Shown: positions 41,304-47,656 of the stretch, one piece after another
Position numbering within the stretch: position 1 is the stretch's first letter
How the letters are laid out: each line of letters opens with the position of its first letter
NCBI GenBank assembly: GCA_029259745.1
Contig: JAJDEO010000030.1
Coordinates: 1 to 47,656 of the forward strand
DNA length: 47,656 nt
Origin: Planctomycetota bacterium
Lineage (GTDB): Bacteria > Planctomycetota > B15-G4
Reading direction: 5' to 3'
The notes under the pieces: model-generated
Told to the model about the DNA's origin: nothing
Databases searched by the model: none
The model's input: the letters and a program-made list of their open reading frames with translations, nothing else
Made by a program: the position numbers and the translations under genes

Positions 41304-42314
41304 TTACCCGCCGACCTGGTTCATCTGCACGTGACCGAGGCCGTCGTGGACGGGTGGCTTGACGCGCGAGAGGTAGTCGAGTGTTTCGTCGAGGACGCGG
41401 GCGTGGTCGGCCGTCGGTGTCGAGCGCAGCAGGTCGCGGACCTGGACCTCGCCGCCTTCGAAGAGGCACGAACGCAGCCGACCGTCGGCCGTGAGGCGCA
41501 CGCGGTTGCACGTCTCGCAGAAGGGCAGCGAGATGGCCGCGATGATGCCGACCTTCTGACCCGTGCGTTCGAGGACGAACGTGTCGGCCGGGCCGCTGCC
41601 CTTCGTGCGCGGGACGAGCGTGCCACCGTGCGCTTCGATGCGACGCCGGATCTCGCCGACGGGCACGCGCTCGGCGCGCACGCCGTAGTCGTTGCTCGTC
41701 AGCGGCATGAACTCGAGGAAGCGCTGCTCGATCCCGCGCTCGGCCGCGAAGTCGAGCATCGCGGGGATCTCGTCGTCGTTGATGCCGCCCATGACGACCA
41801 TGTTCGTCTTCGTGTTCTCGAAGCCCGCCGCGTGGGCCGCGTCGATCCCGGCCAGCGCAGCGTCAAGACCAGGCCGACGCGCGAGCTGCTCGAAGCGGTC
41901 GGCGCGCAGCGTGTCGAGGCTGACGTTGATGCGATCGAGGCCCGCGGCCCGCAGGTCACGAGCGTGACGTTCGAAGAGCATCGCGTTCGTCGTCATGACG
42001 AGCTGCAGGTCGTCGGACAACCCGCGCAGCATCTCCACGAGTGCGACGACCTCGCGCCGGACGAGCGGCTCACCGCCCGTGATACGAATCTTGTCGACGC
42101 CGCGCGCGACGAGATGCCGCGCGATCGCCGAGATCTCTTCGAACGACAGGACACTGTCGCGCTCGAAGAACGTCTGGTCCTCGGGCATGCAGTACTGGCA
42201 GCGGAGGTTGCAGCGATCCGTGATCGAGATGCGCAGGTAGGTGATCGCGCGCGCCGGACCCAGCTCGACCCCGGATGGATTCGACGACGGATGCGGGTTG
42301 ACGATCACGGCCAT
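41304..42314 (-). CDS. moaA: GTP 3',8-cyclase (molybdenum cofactor synthesis)
   Basis: A 336-residue MoaA, a radical-SAM enzyme that turns GTP into 3',8-cyclo-GTP in the first step of Moco synthesis. First cluster CNLRCQYC (Cys35, 39, 42) in RISITDRCNLRCQYCMPED; second cluster in LPFCETCNRVRLTADGRLRS CLF (three Cys); the ITGGEPLVRRE SAM motif; and the conserved C-terminal GG (MNQVGG), needed for activation. Start at ATG 42314 fits family length. mogA lies at 3.3 kb; other mo-genes are not seen. Confidence 0.96.
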   Translation of the reverse strand: MAVIVNPHPSSNPSGVELGPARAITYLRISITDRCNLRCQYCMPEDQTFFERDSVLSFEEISAIARHLVARGVDKIRITGGEPLVRREVVALVEMLRGLSDDLQLVMTTNAMLFERHARDLRAAGLDRINVSLDTLRADRFEQLARRPGLDAALAGIDAAHAAGFENTKTNMVVMGGINDDEIPAMLDFAAERGIEQRFLEFMPLTSNDYGVRAERVPVGEIRRRIEAHGGTLVPRTKGSGPADTFVLERTGQKVGIIAAISLPFCETCNRVRLTADGRLRSCLFEGGEVQVRDLLRSTPTADHARVLDETLDYLSRVKPPVHDGLGHVQMNQVGG

Positions 42315-42422
42315 GGTGCGGCGCCCTGTGCGGAGGAGACGTGCGACAGTGAGTGTAGCCACTCCCGGCGTGGTCCGCCCGGGATGTTACGAGGCCACGC
42401 CCGTCGCAATCTGCGATCTGCG

Positions 42423-43006
42423 ATGCGCCCCGTCGTCGCGTGCTCTCCGGCGCTTCTGCTGGTGATGGCGTTCGCCGTCCCGGCCGCGGTTCATGCCGGC
42501 GATGACGTCGTGCCGAGGCCGACGGACGGGCCCGGGATCGGGTTCCTTATGCAGCGCGTCCGGCCTGCGCCCCGTGGCAACCTGCGGCAGCTGCCAAGGG
42601 CGCGGGGAAGCGCCTAAGACCGGCTTACACCTGACGAGCCGCGAAGCCGTGCTGCGGGACGGGGCGGGCAGTCCCGCGGCGGTGCCGGGTGAAGCCGCGA
42701 CGAGCCTGACCGTGCCTGATCGTGCGTGCGCCGTGGTCAGGTTGACGACCAACGCCGCGATACCGTGGAGCGCATTCCACGCCGCGCTGCGCGACGTCAA
42801 TCGGCACAGCACCCACGTCAGCGACGCGGGCACCGCGCGGCTCGCGACGGTGCAAGATGTCCGCCGACTTCGTCGTCTTCGACACCGACGTCAGTTCGGC
42901 CTTGGCCTCGCGGCGGCAACGAGATGCGGCGTTGCGCATCACGCAGACCGCCCGGACCTCGCCAGCGTCGGATACCGACGAAGGCGAAGCACCGGGCGGC
43001 AACTGA
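42423..43006 (+). pseudogene. Decayed c-type cytochrome (planctomycete-type) with frameshifts
   Basis: Three reading frames in turn give parts of one protein. From ATG 42423: signal peptide (ACSPALLLVMAFAVPAAVHA) and GIGFLMQRVRP. Then in another frame: LRPVATCGSCQGRGEAPKTG, LHLTSREAVLRDGAGSPAAV PGEAATSLTV, the planctomycete cytochrome pattern in which CxxCH should bind heme. Here the motif is CGSCQ, so the heme His is lost. A third frame continues with SADFVVFDTDVSSALASRRQ and ends at 43006. At least two frameshifts and the lost His mark it as a pseudogene. It converges on the sigma-factor gene. Confidence 0.65.
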
Positions 43007-43024
43007 GGAGCGCAGTCGCTCCGA

Positions 43025-44293
43025 TCAAAGGAAGTCGGCGAGGGCCTCTTGCAGGCGCGGCTTCTTGAGCTTCACGAGAGCCTTGACCTGCATCTGGCGG
43101 ATGCGTTCGCGCGAGACCTTCATGTCCTTGCCGATCTGATCGAGCGTGCGCGGCGACTGACCGTCGAGGCCGAAGCGCTGTTCGATGATCGTGCACTCCT
43201 GCTTCGTGAGCGTCTCCAGCATCACTTCGCGGAGCCGCTCGCCGAGCAGCTCGTGCTCGCTGGAGACGAGGTTCACGTCATCCATCTCGGCTTCGAGGAG
43301 CGCCGCGAACGTGTCGTCGGAATCGCCGACCTTGCCGTCGATCGAGTAGGCCGGACGGTCTGTTTCCATGAGGCGCGCCGCGGCTTCCGGCGTGGTGTCG
43401 AACTGCTTCGACACATCGCGGATATCCATGTCCTTCTGGTTGCGCGGCAACTTTCCTTCGCGACGCAGACGACGCATCTTCTGCTGGATGTAGTTGGGGA
43501 CGCGCACGATGCCGCGGTTGGCCGTCGTGAGCCGCTCGACCGCCTGGCGGATCCACAGAACGGCGTAGGTCTGGAAACGCACGTCCTTGCGGAAGTCGAA
43601 CTTCTCGACCGCGCGGATGAGGGCTGCGTTGCCTTCTTGGATGAGGTCCATCATCGGCACGCCGTAGGTGCGGTAGGCCGAGCACATGCCGATCACGAGG
43701 TAGAGGTTGCGTTCGACGAAGTGCGAGCGGAGACGCGCGAACTCGGCGCGCGCACGGTTCAGCGCGGCGTAGGGGTTTGCGTCGGGAAGTCGGTTGCCGC
43801 GCCGACGAAGCTCGCGCTTGACGCTGCGCTCGCGCTCCTCGAGATCACTGTCGATGTCGCGGCCGGCCGTGCCGTGCTCGAAGAGCAGGACGCGGACATC
43901 CTCGTCGAGGTCGACCTCGTCGAGCGCCATCGTCAGGCGTGCCCGGGCAAACTCGAGCCGACGTGCGAGAAGGTGCTCTTCCTCGCGCGTCATGCGCGGG
44001 ACGCTGCGGACTTGGTCCGCGTAGAGACCGAAGTGGTCGCGCGTGGTGTGCGAGATGTCCCCCATGGCCGTCATCGACTGGTGCAGCACGTCAGTGGGGT
44101 CGGCGGCGTCGACGACGTCGATACCATCGAGACCTCGGACGAGTGTTTTCATCGCCCGAGAGCTCGCCGTCGCCGTGAGAAGCAGCGAGTCGAGAATGTC
44201 GTAGGGGATGGTGCCGCGAGCGCGGGCAGCGTCGATCAGGGCGTCACGCTCGGCCTTCTTGAGCTTGCGGGGCTCGGTCTGCGCGGTGGTCAT
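43025..44293 (-). CDS. RNA polymerase sigma-70 family factor (RpoD/SigA-like)
   Basis: A 422-residue group 1/2 sigma factor. An N-terminal region with KAERDALIDAARARGTIPYD is like the end of region 1.1 of primary sigma factors. Region 2 (192-262): HFVERNLYLVIGMCSAYRTY, GVPMMDLIQEGNAALIRAVE, KFDFRKDVRFQTYAVLWIRQ (2.4). Region 3 (RVPNYIQQKMRRLRR) and region 4 (about 355-412): TLDQIGKDMKVSRERIRQMQ (helix-turn-helix for the -35). It may be the housekeeping factor or an RpoS-like one; an acidic insert between regions 1 and 2 is modest. A 791-bp region lies upstream, so regulation may be complex. Confidence 0.92.
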   Translation of the reverse strand: MTTAQTEPRKLKKAERDALIDAARARGTIPYDILDSLLLTATASSRAMKTLVRGLDGIDVVDAADPTDVLHQSMTAMGDISHTTRDHFGLYADQVRSVPRMTREEEHLLARRLEFARARLTMALDEVDLDEDVRVLLFEHGTAGRDIDSDLEERERSVKRELRRRGNRLPDANPYAALNRARAEFARLRSHFVERNLYLVIGMCSAYRTYGVPMMDLIQEGNAALIRAVEKFDFRKDVRFQTYAVLWIRQAVERLTTANRGIVRVPNYIQQKMRRLRREGKLPRNQKDMDIRDVSKQFDTTPEAAARLMETDRPAYSIDGKVGDSDDTFAALLEAEMDDVNLVSSEHELLGERLREVMLETLTKQECTIIEQRFGLDGQSPRTLDQIGKDMKVSRERIRQMQVKALVKLKKPRLQEALADFL

Positions 44294-44636
44294 CGGTGCT
44301 CTTTCGTGGGGCTCGGCCGCCGGGGCGGCCTGGGGTGGAGCTGATTTGCCCGCGGGGGGAGACGGGCGGAGGTTGGAGAACGCGCTATGAGTTGCGCGGT
44401 GGTCCGGCGGTCAGGCCGGACACGACTCCATCGGCGGCTCGATGAGCCGTTCCTCGTGCTGAGCGCGGCGCTCGAAGCGCGTGTGCGGTGTGTTCATCAG
44501 ACGAACTCCAGAAGTTCCACGTTGGACATCCGTTCGATGCAGAGGACGTTCGGTTCGACACCGAAAATCTGCGGCGCGTCGAAGGCAGTCTCGTCAGGGA
44601 CTACGGACTTCATCGCTGTAGACGTGACAAGGGATG

Positions 44637-44664
44637 CGAACTTTTTGAACTTCTTGAAAGTTCG
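44637..44664. repeat. Dyad with three tandem GAACTT-like units
   Basis: CGAACTTT (44637-44644) and AAAGTTCG (44657-44664) are perfect inverted repeats. Between and including them, GAACTT, GAACTT and GAAAGTT recur every 9 bp from 44638. It is AT-rich against a GC-rich background, so it may be an operator or hairpin upstream of the sigma gene. Confidence 0.4.
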
Positions 44665-44992
44665 TCTCGCGGCGCTGCACAGATCAAGCGCCCGCAGAGG
44701 CCTCCACGAGGCGCCCAATGCCCTTTTCGCGGCAAACCGACCGCGGCGAGGAGTCACGGCGAAGTCACGAATTCACGACCACGGGCGCACGTGATCGGCC
44801 ACTCGCACTCACTGCGGACGGTGGACACAGGGCACCCAGATCGTCGCCTACCGCTCGCGTTGATACGCGGCCCCTGGCGGTTCGGCGGGTTCGAACGACC
44901 AGCAGAGCGCCTGACGCCGCCCCAGCGCGTCACAAGGTCGCAGCTGGACCCTGCTGGCAAGGCGGCGTGACGGTCCTGAGGCGAAGCAGCCG

Positions 44993-45017
44993 GTTTCGAT
45001 CATTGAGGATCGGAAAC
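44993..45017. terminator. Hairpin downstream of the DUF5658 gene
   Basis: GTTTCGATC (44993-45001) pairs with 45008-45017 (one bulged G) around ATTGAG, 68 nt beyond the minus-strand stop at 45085. Few Ts follow on the minus strand. Confidence 0.4.
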
Positions 45018-45084
45018 ATCGCTTCAGCGCTGCCAGGCAGGAGTCAGGGACGATCGCAGCGGGATCGGCCGTGAACAATGCCGG

Positions 45085-45567
45085 CTAGAGGGCGCGCACC
45101 TGCAGCACGAGGTGCCAGAGGGCGAGCACGAAGTAGAACGAGAAGCCGACTCCGAGCGCGACACGGGCAGGCTTGAAGTTCTTGTGCAGCATCACGAACA
45201 GCAGACAGACGGCCGAGAGCACGCCCTTCACACCGACGAAGAACAGTCCGCCCTGGTCGATCATCCACTGCGCGATCGGGTTCAGCTCGCGGCCGCCCTT
45301 GCCCAGGTAGACAAGCGTCGAGACGGAGTCGATGACGGTCAACGCGAAGAAGAGGATCATCAGCGCGACGAGCTGCTTGCTGTAGACATCGACGTAGATG
45401 TCGGCGTATTCCCCGTCGCGACGGCCTGCCTGGCGGCGGCCTCCGAAGAACGTGTAACGCGAGATCATCGGCGTGGGACGCTGCCGACGGTCGGCTCCGC
45501 GCTGGCTCCACTGCTGGGAATCGTCCGCCGTGGCCGACGCGCGCTCGACCGTCTCTTCGTTGTCCAT
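45085..45567 (-). CDS. DUF5658-like membrane protein
   Basis: A 160-residue protein: a charged cytoplasmic N-terminus (~60 residues, GGRRQAGRRDGEYADIYVDV), then three helices (67-87, 105-125, 136-156). The membrane part has FFALTVIDSVSTLVYLGKGG, RELNPIAQWMIDQGGLFFVG and VKGVLSAVCLLFVMLHKNF, matching the DUF5658 pattern: D..sT...L..G..ElNP ... K. Function unknown. Start ATG 45567 is the only good candidate. It is divergent from the TMTC-like gene at 45714. Confidence 0.82.
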   Translation of the reverse strand: MDNEETVERASATADDSQQWSQRGADRRQRPTPMISRYTFFGGRRQAGRRDGEYADIYVDVYSKQLVALMILFFALTVIDSVSTLVYLGKGGRELNPIAQWMIDQGGLFFVGVKGVLSAVCLLFVMLHKNFKPARVALGVGFSFYFVLALWHLVLQVRAL

Positions 45568-45713
45568 ACGAGCCTCTATCGGTCAGTCTCGCTGCAGACT
45601 TGGCACTCTCGGTGGTTCAAAATGCGGCTCACGATCAAACCGGCCTGTCGGTCCGGACGTCAACAAGCCGTCCTCTTCCGACACCCCAAGTGACGCAGAG
45701 CCTCGTTGACCTG

Positions 45714-47330
45714 ATGGATCGCTTCCGCATCGTCGCCGTTGTCACCCTCATCGCGCTCGCCGTGGCGGCCCTCGGTCCCGTGCGAAACGGTGGTTTCATC
45801 TACGACGACGAATACTACGTCGTCCAGAATCCGTCCATCGTGGCCGACGGGCCAATCTGGGACGCGCCGCTCGGCGACCAGACTCAGTCGCTCTGGCGCC
45901 CCGTGACGCTGCTGACTTTCCGCGCCCAATGGGACGGCCGGGACAGCGCGCCGGCGTTCCTGATCGTGAACCTGGCCCTGCACGCCCTGGCGAGCTGCCT
46001 CGTCTGGACCCTCGCGGGACGCTGGGGCCTTGGGCGCTGGGCGGCCTTCGCGGCCGGCGCCGTCTTCGCGGTGCACCCTGTGCACGCCGAGGCCGTCGGC
46101 TGGGTGTCGGGGCGCGCCGAGCTGCTCGCCACGGTGTTCGTGCTCGGCGCGTGGCTCGCGCACCTCTCGGAGCGGCGCGGCGCGGCGCTGGGCGCGGCGG
46201 CACTCCTCTTGCTGGCGGCGCTCTCGAAGGAGAACGCCCTCGCGGCGCCGGCGCTCTTCGTCGGCCACGACGTCCTGATGCGTCGCCCGTTCCCGTGGCG
46301 GCGGCACGCGCTGCTCGCCCTTGCGGTTGTCGCCGTCGTCGCCGGCCGCCTCGCCGTGCTCGACTCCTTCGCTCCGACCGAGGCGCCCTTCGGCGACTGG
46401 CCCTTCGCCGACCGCCTGCTCGTCGCGTTGAACGTCCTCGGCATGGCCTGGTGGAAGCTCGTCTGGCCGAGCGATCTGAAGGTTCACTACCACAAGCTCG
46501 AGCTCGGCTACTCCGACGCTCTGCTTGCAACGATCGTCGCCGTCGCCGTCGTCGTGACGCTCTGGACGCTCGTTCGCGGCCCGCGGCGCCTCGGCATCGC
46601 GCTGCTGCTCGTGCCCGTCTCGCTGATCACGGTGCTGAACCTCGTCCCGATCGGCGCGACGTTCGGCGAGCGCTTCCTGTACCTGCCGTCCGTGCTCGTC
46701 TGCCTCGCCGCCGGCGGGCTCGTCGACGTGGCCGTGCGGCGTGAGGGCGCCAGCGGGCGCGGACTCGGCGCCAGCGTCCTCGGCGTCGTCGCCGTCGTGC
46801 TCATCGCGCTGCCCTTCGCGCGCTCGGCCGCGGCCGTCTTCGAGAGCGACCTCACGATGTGGGCCCACACGTCCGAGGTATCGCCCCGCAATCCGCACGC
46901 GCGCTACAACCACGGCTACTGGCTCGACCTCGCCGAACGCAACACCACGCGCGGCCGCCACGACCCCGGCGCTGCCGACGAACTCTGGCGCTCGCTCGAG
47001 CTCGACCCGTCACACCTCTACGCCGGCTTCGCGCACCAGGTGCTCGGCGTCCACGCCCTGAGCGCAAAAGACCGCTGGCTCCCCGACACGCACCTCGCCG
47101 GCGAGCACTTCCGCACCGCCACGCGCCGCGTCTGGGACCACCCCGCCGGTCGCTACCTCATCGACCCCTATCTCAACCTCGCCAGCGTCGCCCTCTCCGA
47201 CCCCGACGCCGTCTCGCCCATCGAGGCCCGCAACAAGCTCATCGAGTTCCTCGAGCGCAGCCGCGACGCCGGCGCCACGATCTCGCCCGACAAGATCATC
47301 ATGGCGCAGGAACTCCTCGCGCAGCTCTGA
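45714..47330 (+). CDS. TMTC-like polytopic membrane protein (GT39/DUF1736 type)
   Basis: A 538-residue membrane protein with ~9-10 helices. PVRNGGFIYDDEYYVVQNPS (the DD motif of GT-C glycosyltransferases in loop 1), LWRPVTLLTFRAQWDGRDSA, NLALHALASCLVWTLAGRWG, AAGAVFAVHPVHAEAVGWVS and GRAELLATVFVLGAW are the signature of TMTC/PMT-related proteins; SKENALAAPALFVGHDVLMR and PIGATFGERFLYLPSVLVCL follow. The C-terminal ~150 residues are soluble, with TPR-like helices (NPHARYNHGYWLDLAERNTT). Eukaryotic TMTC proteins are O-mannosyltransferases; bacterial relatives are unassigned. Start ATG 45714. Confidence 0.88.
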   Translation: MDRFRIVAVVTLIALAVAALGPVRNGGFIYDDEYYVVQNPSIVADGPIWDAPLGDQTQSLWRPVTLLTFRAQWDGRDSAPAFLIVNLALHALASCLVWTLAGRWGLGRWAAFAAGAVFAVHPVHAEAVGWVSGRAELLATVFVLGAWLAHLSERRGAALGAAALLLLAALSKENALAAPALFVGHDVLMRRPFPWRRHALLALAVVAVVAGRLAVLDSFAPTEAPFGDWPFADRLLVALNVLGMAWWKLVWPSDLKVHYHKLELGYSDALLATIVAVAVVVTLWTLVRGPRRLGIALLLVPVSLITVLNLVPIGATFGERFLYLPSVLVCLAAGGLVDVAVRREGASGRGLGASVLGVVAVVLIALPFARSAAAVFESDLTMWAHTSEVSPRNPHARYNHGYWLDLAERNTTRGRHDPGAADELWRSLELDPSHLYAGFAHQVLGVHALSAKDRWLPDTHLAGEHFRTATRRVWDHPAGRYLIDPYLNLASVALSDPDAVSPIEARNKLIEFLERSRDAGATISPDKIIMAQELLAQL

Positions 47331-47340
47331 AGTGCGCGCT

Positions 47341-47656
47341 CTACGCGTCGCGTTCCCACGGGTCGGGGTAGGTGATCGGGACGTGGTGGGCGGCGACGGT
47401 GGTGGCCGTGTCGAGGTCGCCGTCGCGGTCGGGGTCGGTCATGACGAACGACGAGCCGCCGACGTCTCCGGGGTGTGAGAAGGGGAAGCGCCGACTGGCG
47501 ACGATGACGCGACCTCTGTCGGGTGTCCGCGCGCTCCAGATCGAGCGCATGTGACCGACGGGGTAGAGCGACGGGTCGAAGGTCGTCGTGATGCTGCCTT
47601 TCTTACGGTCGATGGCCTTGATCACGGACGAACCCGTCGACGAACACTCGAGGTAG
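47341..47656 (-). CDS. C-terminal part of an FG-GAP/VCBS-like protein (cut by window edge)
   Basis: The frame is open from the right edge of the window to the TGA/TAG-type stop at 47341, so only about 104 C-terminal residues are seen. They include ITTTFDPSLYPVGHMRSIWS and SSFVMTDPDRDGDLDTATTV; the DxDxDGDLD element is the calcium loop of FG-GAP/VCBS beta-propeller repeats or of thrombospondin-type repeats. The protein is probably secreted and much longer. It converges on the TMTC-like gene with a 10-bp gap. Confidence 0.65.
   Translation of the reverse strand, partial: YLECSSTGSSVIKAIDRKKGSITTTFDPSLYPVGHMRSIWSARTPDRGRVIVASRRFPFSHPGDVGGSSFVMTDPDRDGDLDTATTVAAHHVPITYPDPWERDA

Larger units (their letters stand above)
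44294..45084. promoter_or_regulatory. Long region upstream of the sigma-factor gene
   Basis: 791 bp between the sigma gene start and the DUF5658 gene stop, both on the minus strand. No frame looks convincingly coding (a minus-strand 86-codon frame at 44497-44757 has a poor N-terminus). It holds the repeats at 44637-44664 and 44993-45017. The sigma promoter should lie here but I could not place it with confidence. Confidence 0.4.

Noticed and set aside
44497..44757. 86-codon minus-strand reading upstream of the sigma gene
   Set aside because: Poor N-terminus, no ribosome site, spans the 44637-44664 dyad; not supported as a gene.

Overview
The window is high-GC bacterial DNA, densely coding, with few and weak sigma-70 promoters and purine-rich Shine-Dalgarno sites. 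I infer Planctomycetota. The support is the mix of families: a DUF6370 lipoprotein, a decayed planctomycete-type cytochrome, an SO_0444-type metal permease beside HflC/HflK genes, a BlaR1-like protein with a planctomycete-looking sensor, a secreted protein with the C-terminal domain I associate with deep planctomycete lineages, and many lipoproteins. No 16S gene is present, so this is inference from gene content.

Layout. 1-5.1 kb: SEC-C protein, secreted double-YHS protein, then a minus-strand run hemB-mogA-VOC-dienelactone hydrolase-DUF6370. 5.1-7.1 kb: lipoprotein, DUF937, DUF2007. 7.4-9.5 kb: three pseudopilin-type genes. 9.6-11.7 kb: exported ApbE with an inverted-repeat element at its start, then rpmB-rpmG. 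11.9-13.1 kb: secreted beta-helix protein. 13.2-17 kb: a tight operon of a metal permease fused to an SPFH domain, HflC and a second HflK-like protein. 17-19.5 kb: DUF389 membrane protein and a large secreted protein. 20.2-24.4 kb: NTF2-like protein, a BlaI/BlaR1-type operon with a tandem operator over a TTGACA promoter, and an HMA-domain gene with an in-frame TGA at a metal-binding Cys position (selenoprotein candidate). 24.5 kb: ExbD. 25.2-27.7 kb: a visibly AT-richer pair (secreted metalloprotease and lipoprotein) next to tRNA-Ile(CAT). 28.6-33.9 kb: DUF4198, a striking row of stem-loops with pyrimidine loops, PGPGW protein, MATE pump, MgtE, SlyD. 35.2-41 kb: FAD oxidoreductase, glycosyltransferase, alkaline-phosphatase-superfamily lipoprotein, unknown lipoprotein. 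41.3-47.6 kb: MoaA, cytochrome pseudogene, sigma-70 factor, DUF5658 protein, TMTC-like membrane protein, and the end of an FG-GAP-like protein cut by the window edge.

Themes. Metal handling recurs (Cu/Zn-type permease with SPFH partners, HMA protein, DUF4198 His-rich protein, MgtE, SlyD), as do cofactors (HemB, MogA, MoaA, ApbE) and envelope functions (pseudopilins, lipoproteins, glycosyltransferase group). The strongest candidates for something new are the permease-SPFH fusion operon, the UGA-containing HMA gene with a SECIS-like hairpin, and the array of CU-loop hairpins at 29.52-29.74 kb.
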